DNA of 64,000 nt, taken from positions 1 through 64,000 of the forward strand of contig JAIQGF010000008.1 in assembly GCA_020072845.1 (NCBI GenBank), in the 5' to 3' direction. Shown here in pieces: positions 28,334 to 35,993 of the stretch. Every line of letters starts with the position of its first letter. Position 1 is the first letter of the stretch. This DNA comes from Terriglobia bacterium. Lineage in GTDB: Bacteria; Acidobacteriota; Terriglobia; Terriglobales; Acidobacteriaceae. A program made the translations under genes and the position numbers. The notes under the pieces are model-generated. The model did not search any database, was not told the origin of the DNA, and saw only the letters and a program-made list of their open reading frames with translations.

Positions 28334-28633
28334 ATGATCCAGATCGTGTGGGAATTCCATGTGCGCGAGGAGCAGCGCAGTGACTTCGAACGCCACTACG
28401 CCGACGGCGGCACCTGGGCGGAATTTTTCCAGCGCGATGCCGCCTACAAGGGCACACAGTTGCTCCACGACATCACCGACCCGGGCCGCTACGTGACCAT
28501 TGACACCTGGGACGACGTGGATTCCTACGGCGCCTTCCGCGCCGTGAACCGCCAGGAGTACAGCGCTCTGGACCAGCAGATGGAGGCGCTGACCGAGTCG
28601 GAGAAGCGCTTGGGAGTGTTTCTTCAGTTGTGA
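28334..28633 (+). CDS. Antibiotic biosynthesis monooxygenase (ABM)-like protein
   Basis: 99 residues with the dimeric ferredoxin-like fold pattern of ABM proteins: an N-terminal strand (IQIVWEFHVR), a helix with DFERHYADGGTWAEFF, the central GTQLLHDITDPGRYVTIDTWDD, and a C-terminal helix. Members include cofactor-free monooxygenases and many small proteins of unknown function. It is divergent from the STAND operon and shares its upstream spacer with the 18-bp palindrome. No partner gene indicates a substrate. Confidence 0.7.
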   Translation: MIQIVWEFHVREEQRSDFERHYADGGTWAEFFQRDAAYKGTQLLHDITDPGRYVTIDTWDDVDSYGAFRAVNRQEYSALDQQMEALTESEKRLGVFLQL

Positions 28634-28646
28634 GTTGAGAAATCGA

Positions 28647-28695
28647 GCGATCGGGCGATTTTTTTTCGATCCCCCGATCGCCAGATCCCCCGATC
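28647..28695. repeat. Dispersed GATC-rich repeat with hairpin
   Basis: GCGATCGGG (28647-28655) pairs with CCCGATCGC (28673-28681); the loop contains a run of eight T residues. A further GATCCCCCGATC follows. The same words occur at 1704-1737, 10551-10575, 31571-31594 and 43478-43517. It lies between the stop of the monooxygenase-like gene and the glycosylase start. Confidence 0.7.
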
Positions 28696-28713
28696 CTATA
28701 AAATGTCGTCCCG

Positions 28714-29430
28714 ATGCCAGCCTGGTTGGATCAGCTCAACCGAGAAGTGATCGCGTGCACGCGCTGCCCGCGGCTGGTGGAGCACTGCCGCGCCGTGGCG
28801 CGCGAAAAGCGCCGCGCCTATCGCGAGTGGGAGTATTGGGGCAAACCGGTCCCCGGCTTCGGCGATCCTGACGCGCGCGTGCTCATCCTGGGACTGGCGC
28901 CGGGCGCGCACGGCTCCAACCGCACCGGGCGGCCGTTTACCGGCGACTCTTCCGGGAACTTCATGTACCCGGTGCTGCACGCCACGGGATTCGCCTCGCA
29001 GCCCAAAGGGACGCACGTCGGCGACGGATTGAAATTGAAGGACGCCTACATCACCGCCGCCGTGCGCTGCGCGCCTCCGCAGAACAAACCGGCGCCGGAC
29101 GAGATCGCGAACTGCGCGCCGTTCCTCGATCGCGAGATTGCGGGATTGAAGAATGTGAAAGTGATCGTCGCGCTGGGACGGATCGGATTTGATGCCTACC
29201 TGAATTACCTGCGCCGCCGCGGAGAGCTGAAGAGCAAGAAGGAATATGTGTTTGCGCATGGCGCGCGCTACATGACGCCCGGCGGCAGGATTCTGCTGGC
29301 GTCGTATCATCCGTCGAACCAGAACACGAACACGGGCAAGCTGACGGAAAAGATGTTCCGGAAGATTTTCGAAGAGGCGAGAAGAGAGGCTTCAGGCGCC
29401 AGGGTCCAGGCTGCAGGCAAACACGGTTAA
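28714..29430 (+). CDS. Type 5 uracil-DNA glycosylase (UdgB)
   Basis: 238 residues. Family 5 motifs are clear: motif A GLAPGAHGSNRTGRPFTGD and C-terminal motif SYHPSNQNTNTGKLT. Four Cys for the [4Fe-4S] cluster are likely CTRC near residue 15, Cys in VRCAP and CAPF. UdgB removes uracil and some other deaminated bases during base-excision repair. Family 5 members lack the catalytic polar residue used by family 1. The last dozen residues (GARVQAAGKHG) are encoded by an intergenic-type repeat (CAGGCGCCAGGGTCCAGG) and probably are not part of the fold. Confidence 0.92.
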   Translation: MPAWLDQLNREVIACTRCPRLVEHCRAVAREKRRAYREWEYWGKPVPGFGDPDARVLILGLAPGAHGSNRTGRPFTGDSSGNFMYPVLHATGFASQPKGTHVGDGLKLKDAYITAAVRCAPPQNKPAPDEIANCAPFLDREIAGLKNVKVIVALGRIGFDAYLNYLRRRGELKSKKEYVFAHGARYMTPGGRILLASYHPSNQNTNTGKLTEKMFRKIFEEARREASGARVQAAGKHG

Positions 29431-29514
29431 GTTCTTCATCCCACCCAGAATCGAAGCCCGCTTTCCAGAGCGCGTCCATCCAACAGTTCCGGACCAGAAA
29501 TCGCCAATCACAAT

Positions 29515-31221
29515 TCAAAAGCGCTCCAGGCGGGCATTCTCGATGAATTCGATCTCGAGCACGGCGACCCACTGCTGACCCAGGCGTTGCTTGAAGACGA
29601 TACGTGCGCCAAGCATGCGGGCGATGAGTTCGGGTGGGAGGTCGCGGTGATAGCCGAAGAAGCGCTCCTGCAGCCGCTCCCACCCAGGCACGCGCAACAG
29701 GTGGCGCGGCTCGAACTTGGTGGAGAAGACAAGCGCGGCGCGGTAACTGGAGCGCGCGTCGGCAGCGCCGAGGATCTGCGCGCCGGAGAAGTCCTCGATG
29801 CGCACGATGGGCACAGCTTGGGGAACATAACCGAGCCAGGGACGCGTGAGTTCGTCGGAAGCAGGCCACGCGGTGAGAACGCGCCCCGCGGGATAGTGTT
29901 GCGCCACGAAAGCGTCGGCGGACTGGTGCAGCCGCACATAATCCGACCAGGCAAGATTGTCCTCGGGCGCAAAGCGGTACGGTGGTTCGGTGATCAGCGC
30001 CATCAGGAACCCCGCGCAGATGAGGGCGACGAACCCCGGCCACCACGGCAGGCGCCGGTACAGCGTGGATATGCAGACAATCACCAGCAGCGGGTAAACC
30101 GGAAGCAGGTAGCGCGCCAGGACGGCGCCGCCGAGGATGGAAAGCGCGACCACGTGAACCAGGATTAGCACGTAAAAGACTGCCTGGACGCGCGCCGCAA
30201 TGGCCGGTGTGTGCACTCCGCTGTTGCTGACACGCGGCGGAAAGAACATGGCCACGGCGGTGGCCAGCGTCAGCAGGAACATGTTCATGTAGCCGAACAG
30301 GTGCCAGAGTCGCAGCGCGAACGCGGCCAGGAAGCGCACCGGATTGAGCGTGGCGCCCAGATTGTAGCGGAAGAATTCGGGGTTGCCGAAGACGTGTCCG
30401 GTGCGTGCGTAGTGGAAGGCGAACCAGGCGGCGAGGGGAACAAGTGAGAGAAGAATTTCAGTTTCGAGTCTCAGTCGCGAGAGGTCGACGGTCGACGGTC
30501 GACGGTCGATGGCAAAAGCAGATTCCTCGCGGCGCTCGGAATGACAATGCTTGAACAATCGTGTCGCACTGAATGCCAGGCGCACAACGGACCACGCGAA
30601 CAACGCCAGCGGAACGAGGGCGGCGGTTTCTTTGGTGAGGCAGGCGAGAGCGAAAAAGATGATGGCGGCGATGCGGCGATCGGCGAGGTAAAAATATACG
30701 CCCCAAAGAATCAGGCCTGCGGCAGCGAGGTCGAGATGGGCCATCGCGCTTTGCGAGAAGAAAACCGGATACAGCGCGGTGCAGATGAGGGACGCGATGG
30801 CGACTCCTGTAGTGCTGACTTGGCACGCCAGACGGAAGACGGCAAGGAGAGTGAAGGCGGCAACCAGCAGGATGGCGCAGCGTGTGACCAGCGGCGAGTA
30901 GCCGAACATCTTCCAGGCGGCAGCCAGATACGCCATCAGCAGCGGCGGATGGGCGTTGCTCAGGGTTGAGCTTGGGATCAGCGTGCCCGTGACCAGGAGG
31001 TCGCGCGCGGCGGGAATGTAGTAGCCGGCTTCGTCCCAGAAGTAGGGAAGACGGAGGAGCGGAAAGTGAGTGAGGAGGAGGCCCGCAAAAAGCAGAAGCA
31101 AAAAAATTGCTGATTGTCGATTGCCGATGATTGATTTCGTCAAGAGCGGCGCGCGTGCGGAGGTCGTCGGCACGGCAAGGATGATACACGGACGTTCGAG
31201 GAGCGTGGTTGTGAGCCACAA
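29515..31221 (-). CDS. GT39/ArnT-like membrane glycosyltransferase
   Basis: Up to 568 residues with about ten membrane helices. The first luminal loop carries LPYFWDEAGYYIPAARDLL, with the acidic DE pair characteristic of PMT/ArnT-type transferases that use polyprenyl-phosphate sugars. Helices AMAHLDLAAAGLILWG and FFALACLTKETAALVPLALF match the family. The start is uncertain: the first 35 residues include GNRQSAI, which is encoded by an intergenic repeat word. Residues about 225-260 (CHSERREESAFAIDRRPS) are also encoded by dispersed repeat DNA, inserted in frame in a loop. The sugar and acceptor are unknown. Confidence 0.8.
   Translation of the reverse strand: MWLTTTLLERPCIILAVPTTSARAPLLTKSIIGNRQSAIFLLLLFAGLLLTHFPLLRLPYFWDEAGYYIPAARDLLVTGTLIPSSTLSNAHPPLLMAYLAAAWKMFGYSPLVTRCAILLVAAFTLLAVFRLACQVSTTGVAIASLICTALYPVFFSQSAMAHLDLAAAGLILWGVYFYLADRRIAAIIFFALACLTKETAALVPLALFAWSVVRLAFSATRLFKHCHSERREESAFAIDRRPSTVDLSRLRLETEILLSLVPLAAWFAFHYARTGHVFGNPEFFRYNLGATLNPVRFLAAFALRLWHLFGYMNMFLLTLATAVAMFFPPRVSNSGVHTPAIAARVQAVFYVLILVHVVALSILGGAVLARYLLPVYPLLVIVCISTLYRRLPWWPGFVALICAGFLMALITEPPYRFAPEDNLAWSDYVRLHQSADAFVAQHYPAGRVLTAWPASDELTRPWLGYVPQAVPIVRIEDFSGAQILGAADARSSYRAALVFSTKFEPRHLLRVPGWERLQERFFGYHRDLPPELIARMLGARIVFKQRLGQQWVAVLEIEFIENARLERF
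30460..30555 (-). repeat. Dispersed repeat inserted in frame within the GT39-like gene
   Basis: On the minus strand, TGTCATTCCGAGCGCCGCGA followed by GGAATC (30546-30521) is a widespread intergenic repeat type. It is followed by tandem GTCGACC-type units (30482-30510) and another intergenic-like word. The reading frame stays open, adding about 30 residues to a loop of the transferase. A related word occurs at 37521-37562. Confidence 0.7.
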
Positions 31222-31261
31222 ACCTACGACGCGGGCGAGGGCGCCCGCGCCACATCGTCGC

Positions 31262-31558
31262 TCAGTTGACGCCGCCAGGGACGGTCATGTGCGGGTCGAG
31301 TTTGATCTCGCCGAAGGTTTTCTCGTATTGCGATACATTCTGCTGGAGGATGCTCATCAGGGCCTTGGCTTGCTGCGGGCTGAGATAGATGCCCTGGTAA
31401 TTGCGCACCTCGACCTCGTTCTCGCTCGGCTGCTGGAGGGTGCCGAAGACAAGAAAGAAGTCCCAGACGTTCACGCGCACCTGGACGCTGTTGGCGTAGT
31501 TTTCGCGGTACTCGGCGGTATTGACGAGCTTGATGTTGGGTTGAGCTGGGAAGGCCAT
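31262..31558 (-). CDS. DUF3467 domain-containing protein
   Basis: 98 residues matching the DUF3467 pattern: YANSVQVRVNVWDFFLVFG, then ...VRNYQGIYLSPQQAKALMSILQQNV and a C-terminal G.IKLDP. The family is small, cytoplasmic and of unknown function, often found in Acidobacteriota, Bacteroidota and archaea. It appears monocistronic. A repeat word (31571-31594) lies immediately upstream of its start. Confidence 0.8.
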   Translation of the reverse strand: MAFPAQPNIKLVNTAEYRENYANSVQVRVNVWDFFLVFGTLQQPSENEVEVRNYQGIYLSPQQAKALMSILQQNVSQYEKTFGEIKLDPHMTVPGGVN

Positions 31559-31570
31559 GGGGGAATTCTA

Positions 31571-31594
31571 ACCGATCGGGCGATCTGGTGATTG
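31571..31594. repeat. Dispersed CGATCGGGCGATCTGGTGATT repeat word
   Basis: This is a copy of the GATC-rich family also found at 1704-1737, 10551-10575, 28647-28695 and 43478-43517, here 12 bp upstream of the DUF3467 gene start. Confidence 0.65.
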
Positions 31595-31627
31595 AACGCG
31601 CGCAATTGGCGTTCAGGAGGGCAGGCC

Positions 31628-32398
31628 CTAGGCTGTGCGGATGAAGAAGTAGGCGGAGGTGGCGAAGCCGATGAAGATAACGAATTGACGGACGCGCCGC
31701 GGGTCCATTTTCTGGGCGTAATGGGCGCCGCCGTAACCGCCGAGGGCGGCGCCGCTGACCATGACCAACGCTTGCGGCCAGAGCACGGCGCCGGCAGCGA
31801 TAAACGTCACGATCGCCACCAGGTTGGAAACGCTGACCAGGTAGGTGCGCAGGCCGCTGATGGCGTGCACGCTCTCCAATCCCATGAGAGCGAAAACGGC
31901 AGCCACCAGGATGCCGACGCCGGCGCCGAAGTATCCGATGTAGACGGAGGTAAGCAATAGCAACACGACGGTCACGGCGCGAGTGGCGGCGGAGACGCGG
32001 GGGCGATGATGAGTGCGTTCACGCACCCAGTGGGCAATGCGGACGCCGTAAACGAAGAACAACGTTCCGACCAGCAAAAGCCAGGGAATCAGGCGCATGA
32101 ATGTGGATTGCGGAGTGCGCAGCAGGATCTTGGCGCCGATGACCCCGCCGGCAACGCCCACGATGGTCAGCAGCGGTAGGAGGCGGGCATGAGCGGCGAC
32201 CTCGCGGCGGTAGGCGGCGGTGCTGGCGACGGTTCCGGGCCAGAGCGCGGCAGTGTTGGTGGCATTGGCGTGGATGGGCGGAACGCCGGTCAACAACAGT
32301 GTCGGGAAGGAAAGAAAGCTGCCGCCGCCGAAGATGGAATTCAGCACGCCGGCAACGAAAGCCGCGAAAAAGAGGATGAGTGCGTCGCGCAGGTGCAC
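31628..32398 (-). CDS. TauE/SafE family sulfite/organosulfonate exporter-like permease
   Basis: 256 residues with about eight hydrophobic helices in two halves. FVAGVLNSIFGGGSFLSFPTL in helix 1-2 and IGYFGAGVGILVAAVF in the second half are the duplicated Gly-rich family motifs. Members export sulfite, sulfoacetate or related anions. The start appears to be GTG at 32398 with a weak ribosome site. No sulfur metabolism gene is adjacent, so the substrate is open. Confidence 0.85.
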   Translation of the reverse strand: MHLRDALILFFAAFVAGVLNSIFGGGSFLSFPTLLLTGVPPIHANATNTAALWPGTVASTAAYRREVAAHARLLPLLTIVGVAGGVIGAKILLRTPQSTFMRLIPWLLLVGTLFFVYGVRIAHWVRERTHHRPRVSAATRAVTVVLLLLTSVYIGYFGAGVGILVAAVFALMGLESVHAISGLRTYLVSVSNLVAIVTFIAAGAVLWPQALVMVSGAALGGYGGAHYAQKMDPRRVRQFVIFIGFATSAYFFIRTA

Positions 32399-32455
32399 GC
32401 AGCCGAGTTTCTAGGTTCCGGTTTCCAGTTTCAAGTAGAAAGCGGGCAGGCAGCG

Positions 32456-32601
32456 AAGCTGTAGTGCGAAAGGGGGGATTCGAACTTGAGCCGCTTTGCG
32501 GGCGTGAGCGAGGTACAGCCGAGCGGGAGCCCGCCGCCGAGATCCTGAGCGAAGCCGAAGGGTCTGCAGAGAAGATGTGGTGCGAAAGGGGGGATTCGAA
32601 C
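32456..32601. repeat. 30-bp direct repeat of the tRNA-Leu 3' end (att-like)
   Basis: Bases 32456-32485 and 32572-32601 match at 28 of 30 positions, 116 bp apart. The second copy covers the 3' end and flank of tRNA-Leu; the first carries only the T-loop/acceptor part and the same flank. The DNA between includes CCTGAGCGAAGCCGAAGGG, a dispersed repeat word. The layout is that of an integration site duplication with almost all of the element gone. Confidence 0.7.
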
Positions 32602-32662
32602 CCCCACGGGTTGCCCCGCCAGATCCTAAGTCTGGTGCGTCTGCCAGTTCCGCCACTCTCGC
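32581..32662 (-). tRNA. tRNA-Leu (anticodon TAG)
   Basis: 82 nt without encoded CCA. The acceptor stem GCGAGAG pairs with CTTTCGC (one G-T), discriminator A. The anticodon stem-loop CAGACTTAGGATCTG gives anticodon TAG, reading CUA leucine codons. A long variable arm (GCGGGGCAACCCGT region) and T-arm GGGGGTTCGAATCCCCC complete a class II tRNA. Confidence 0.95.
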
Positions 32663-32797
32663 ACGGGGTAATGATAGCAACATTCAGTGCTGGCAGGAGT
32701 GCTGGTTCTGGAACAGGGATATGGATTTCTGATTGCCGATTGCAGAACGGGCCGCAATCCCGGGCCACGCTGACCGGCGCACCGCTGGGCGTCCCCG

Positions 32798-33073
32798 CTA
32801 CTGGACGCGGCTGAGGCCCTCGTAAATCCACAGGCCGGCGATGACGAGGATGAGCAAGCCGGAGGCGCCGCCGAGAATGCGAACCGGCAAATTGACCTTG
32901 TTGAGGCGGGCAATCACCTGCTGCTGCTCGATCTGCATGTGGGATTCGGAGTTGCTGAGGAAAAGTTGATCGTCCTCACGCATGGCCAGGGTGCTGCGGT
33001 AGATCAGGAGAATGACCAGGACGGCCGTCAGCACGCCCCAAACGATCAGTAGATTGGTCAACGTCGATGACAT
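32798..33073 (-). CDS. Small two-helix membrane protein, unknown function
   Basis: 91 residues: an N-terminal membrane helix (about 8-26), a polar central region rich in Gln and Glu (EDDQLFLSNSESHMQIEQQQ) that may form a coiled coil, and a second helix (about 65-85). A GAGGTGG ribosome site precedes the ATG. I recognise no family. Genomic context, between tRNA-Leu and an Fe-S carrier gene, gives no functional clue. Confidence 0.65.
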   Translation of the reverse strand: MSSTLTNLLIVWGVLTAVLVILLIYRSTLAMREDDQLFLSNSESHMQIEQQQVIARLNKVNLPVRILGGASGLLILVIAGLWIYEGLSRVQ

Positions 33074-33411
33074 GCGCCACCTCGGTTGTTATATTCCCAG
33101 GTCCCAATGCGGGCGGGACCTCGTCAAATTATATGCCCGCGGGGAGGGCGAAAATGGGGATTATTTTAAGGCTGCAGGCTCCAGGCTGCCGGCTGCAGGG
33201 GAAAATGGGCTTCAAGCGCAAGGCCAAACCGCGAGGAAGGGCTGGAAGACCCGGAAAGAGCCTGCGGAAACGAACGGAAGGTGCGACCCCGCGCCAGGGG
33301 AAATCATCTAACGGAATAGAATCACGGGAGCCAACTGCAGGTCACAGCGAGATGTGACGGGCATGGCTTCGATGGTATAATTTGGCTCGGAAATCATTCA
33401 GAGGAGAAGAA
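33074..33411. other. Intergenic region with word-type microrepeats
   Basis: No gene is seen. Bases 33170-33200 contain tandem variants of GGCTGCAGGCTCCAGGCTGC, similar to the word at the 3' end of the glycosylase gene (29393-29420). GGTATAATTTGG at 33374-33385 includes TATAAT, a plausible -10 about 30 bp upstream of the Fe-S carrier start. Confidence 0.5.
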
Positions 33412-33771
33412 ATGGCGACCACGACGACCACCCCAACCAAGACCGCCCCGCTCAACATGACACCCAACGCGATCGCGAAGGTGAAGGAAATCATGGCCCA
33501 GCAGAACCCGGTTCCAGCGGGATTGCGCGTGGGCGTGGTCGGCGGCGGCTGCTCCGGCTTCTCGTATTCCATGTCGTTCGAGAACGCGCCCGGGCTGATG
33601 GACAAGAGCTACGATTTCGACGGCCTGAAGGTGTACGTGGACGCGACTTCGCTGATGTACCTGAACGGCGCGCAAGTGGACTACGTCGAGACGCTGGAAG
33701 GCGCCGGGTTCAAGTTCGAGAACCCGAACGTGAAGAGCACGTGTGGGTGCGGGTCTTCGTTCAACGTGTAA
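33412..33771 (+). CDS. A-type iron-sulfur cluster carrier (IscA/ErpA family)
   Basis: 119 residues from ATG 33412, with GAGGAGAAG as ribosome site. The three ligand Cys are in GGGCSGFSYSM and the C-terminal CGCGSSF. NPNVKSTCGCG is the classical HesB/IscA ending. It accepts and delivers [2Fe-2S] or [4Fe-4S] clusters to client proteins. Whether it is ErpA, IscA or SufA cannot be told; no isc or suf genes are adjacent. The N-terminus (TTTTTPTKTAP) is an unusual Thr-rich extension. A terminator follows at 33821. Confidence 0.93.
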   Translation: MATTTTTPTKTAPLNMTPNAIAKVKEIMAQQNPVPAGLRVGVVGGGCSGFSYSMSFENAPGLMDKSYDFDGLKVYVDATSLMYLNGAQVDYVETLEGAGFKFENPNVKSTCGCGSSFNV

Positions 33772-33820
33772 GAAGCTTTTAGCGGTTAGCTCTTAGCGAT
33801 TAGCTAAGGCAAATTCAAGA

Positions 33821-33846
33821 GCCTCGCGGAAACGCGGGGCTTTTTG
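33821..33846 (+). terminator. Rho-independent terminator after the Fe-S carrier gene
   Basis: GCCTCGCG pairs with CGCGGGGC (one T-G wobble) around GAAA, followed by TTTTT. It lies between two convergent genes. Confidence 0.85.
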
Positions 33847-33856
33847 CTTGCCGGCC

Positions 33857-34825
33857 TTAGCGCGGACTTTGCGGTTGCTGCGGTGTTTGCTGGCCCATGC
33901 CGCCGGACTGGCCGAACGACGAAGGCTGACCGAAAGAGGAAGGCTGGCCGAAGGCGCTGGGCTGTTGCTGGCCGAGAGCGCTGGCGGGCGTGCCAAAACC
34001 GCCGGCGGCCGTGAAGGTCTTGCCGGTGAAAGGACCGGTGATGAGGCCGCCGCGATCCAGGGTCGGATCATAGAAGAAGAACCATTCGTTGTAATGGGTC
34101 TTCTCGTTGAACTCGTGCAAGCCTTCCTTTTCGCTGAGACTGGAGACGCCGATGATGACGCCGCCGCCGATGGCGTTGGTGCTGGAGATCATGCTGCTGG
34201 AACCGGTGGTGGATGTCTGCGACCCGACTGCACCCCCGGGAGATGTCTGCGTGCCGGTGGCGCCTGCGCTCGAGGGCGACGATCCGCCCATGGCGCCAAG
34301 GCCGCCGATTGTGCCGCCCGCTCCACCCAGGCCCCCTGCCGCTCCGCCAAAGCTGCTTCCTGGTCCGCCCAGGGTTCCTGACGATCCTCCGAAGGCGGAC
34401 TGACCCGCAGGCTGGCCGAGGTTGCCGCCGGCGCCACCCTGCGTGCCCATGGCGGAAACCGGCGTGCCGAAATTGGAAGTGGTGCCGATCTTCACGTCGC
34501 CCACGTGCAGCAACTTCCACTTGCCGTCGGCCGACATCGGGTCCTTGTACTGCTTGCGCAGGAAGCGGAGGTTGTTGGTGTTTTCGAGCTGTTCGATGGT
34601 GCCGGGATAGCGTCCGAATTTCTTAAAGTATTTCTTGATGGCCCGGGAGTACTGCGCTCCACGATGGATCATTTCCTCCTCGCGGTCGCGCTGGATCTGG
34701 GTCTTGATGGCGGGCGCGGTGGCGAGCATGCCGACGATCAGCAGGACCATGAGAAACATGATGACCATCAGGACGTAACCTGACTCGTGGGAGCAGCGCC
34801 GGTGGCGGCAAGCCATTGAAGTCAT
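33857..34825 (-). CDS. Type II secretion/type IV pilus-like pseudopilin with Gly-rich insert
   Basis: 322 residues. A short basic leader ending HESG precedes a prepilin-type hydrophobic helix (YVLMVIMFLMVLLIVGMLA), consistent with class III signal processing after Gly, although the usual Phe and Glu5 are not conserved. FKKFGRYPGTIEQLE.T matches GspG/GspH-like globular domains. A Gly/Ser-rich low-complexity insert (about 128-215) and a C-terminal FGQPSS tandem repeat are unusual. It is last in the GspF-PilB-PilM-PilN-PilO-PilP cluster, 8 bp after the previous gene. Confidence 0.75.
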   Translation of the reverse strand: MTSMACRHRRCSHESGYVLMVIMFLMVLLIVGMLATAPAIKTQIQRDREEEMIHRGAQYSRAIKKYFKKFGRYPGTIEQLENTNNLRFLRKQYKDPMSADGKWKLLHVGDVKIGTTSNFGTPVSAMGTQGGAGGNLGQPAGQSAFGGSSGTLGGPGSSFGGAAGGLGGAGGTIGGLGAMGGSSPSSAGATGTQTSPGGAVGSQTSTTGSSSMISSTNAIGGGVIIGVSSLSEKEGLHEFNEKTHYNEWFFFYDPTLDRGGLITGPFTGKTFTAAGGFGTPASALGQQQPSAFGQPSSFGQPSSFGQSGGMGQQTPQQPQSPR

Positions 34826-34833
34826 CGAAAAAC

Positions 34834-35454
34834 CTATCCGGCAGACAATGGAATGGTCTGGCGGTTGTTGCTGAGGACGTCCTCAATCTCGACGGAGTTG
34901 GGATGAATCCTCATGACCTTGTAACGGCGGTTGACGATTTCGCCCTCGGCGGCGACAAAGATGTCGTCACCCTGAGTGAGAAACACCTTGGTGGGCTCGC
35001 CGGTGCCGCTGGCGAAGCCAACGAACTTGAGGTTGATCGGCGGTGGCGGCGGTGGGCCCGTCGGCTGGGGAGGCGGGGGAGGAGTCTTCGAGGCATCTTT
35101 GATTGCCGGTTCAATCGGCTTGGGAATTTCGGCTTCGGCGCGGAAGATGTTGCGGCCGGCGCCCTTGTATTCGGTTTCTTCACTCAACTTCAACAGGTCA
35201 AGACGGAGACGCGGGTCGAGGCTGAAGGCGGTGCCCGAGGGCGCATTGCGGGCGGCGCCTCGGCTGCCACGGGCGGCACGGCGTCCGCGGGCGGGCGCGG
35301 GCGTAGCGGCAGCTTCCGGCTGAACCGGGGTGGGATTGGCGGTAGCCGCGGGTTGGCCTCCGCCACTCCACGCGCGCACGATCATGAAGGCGGCGATGAC
35401 CATGAGGGCAATGGCCACCAGGGCCGTCGTCCGATTTTCGGCGCCCAGCTTCAT
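34834..35454 (-). CDS. PilP/GspC-like pilus or secretion assembly protein
   Basis: 206 residues: one N-terminal membrane helix (about 9-27), a Pro/Ala/Arg-rich periplasmic linker, a polyproline stretch (TPPPPPQPTGPPPPPP) and a C-terminal beta domain (NLKFVGFASG, FVAAEGEIVNRRYKVMRIHP, NSVEIEDV). That layout resembles GspC HR domains and PilP, which link the inner-membrane platform to the secretin. It overlaps pilO by 4 bp. Sequence similarity is too weak for a firm family name. Confidence 0.7.
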   Translation of the reverse strand: MKLGAENRTTALVAIALMVIAAFMIVRAWSGGGQPAATANPTPVQPEAAATPAPARGRRAARGSRGAARNAPSGTAFSLDPRLRLDLLKLSEETEYKGAGRNIFRAEAEIPKPIEPAIKDASKTPPPPPQPTGPPPPPPINLKFVGFASGTGEPTKVFLTQGDDIFVAAEGEIVNRRYKVMRIHPNSVEIEDVLSNNRQTIPLSAG

Positions 35455-35993
35455 TCCGCTGCACCCTTCACATAAGTTTCCAGGCCGACGGCGAGGCGGA
35501 CGGTTCCACCCTGCTGCTCGCCGAGGTTGACCTGGTCCACGATGAAAAACATCTTGTCCCGCTCGGCAGCGTTGATGAACTTCACGGCAGCAACATAGTC
35601 GCCCGAAATGTTGGCATCCACGCGGACGTGGGTGAGGCCGGGGAGATCGGAGTCGAGCTCAAGGTAGTGGACGGAGTTCAGGCGGACACCGCTGGCGGCG
35701 GCAAGCTTGCCGAGTTCGGCGCTGAGGGCCGAAGCGCCGCCGGCGAGGCGGTCCTTGTAAAAGGCATCAATCTGGGCGCGCGCCTGGTCCACACGGGATT
35801 GCACCTGGTCGGGCGGGATGACCAGCAGCATTTTCTGCTTTAACTGCCGCCGGATGGCGTCGAACTCCTGCTGGCGAGCGGCGCCGGACCCGGCGATGGG
35901 CGTGAGCAGCACGATGGCGGCGGCGATGTCCACGGCGAGCAGCACACCCAGAACCACGTAGATGCGGCGGCGGGCCTGGCGCAGGTTGGCCAT
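35451..35993 (-). CDS. pilO: PilO-like inner-membrane assembly protein
   Basis: 180 residues: a cytoplasmic start, one membrane helix (about 12-32), a coiled coil and a ferredoxin-like periplasmic domain (LTHVRVDANISGDYVAAVKFINA.ER..MFFIVDQV), the PilO/GspM pattern. It partners with PilN in the inner-membrane alignment complex. The start overlaps the pilN stop by one base (TAATG), and its own stop overlaps the next gene by 4 bp. Confidence 0.82.
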   Translation of the reverse strand: MANLRQARRRIYVVLGVLLAVDIAAAIVLLTPIAGSGAARQQEFDAIRRQLKQKMLLVIPPDQVQSRVDQARAQIDAFYKDRLAGGASALSAELGKLAAASGVRLNSVHYLELDSDLPGLTHVRVDANISGDYVAAVKFINAAERDKMFFIVDQVNLGEQQGGTVRLAVGLETYVKGAAE

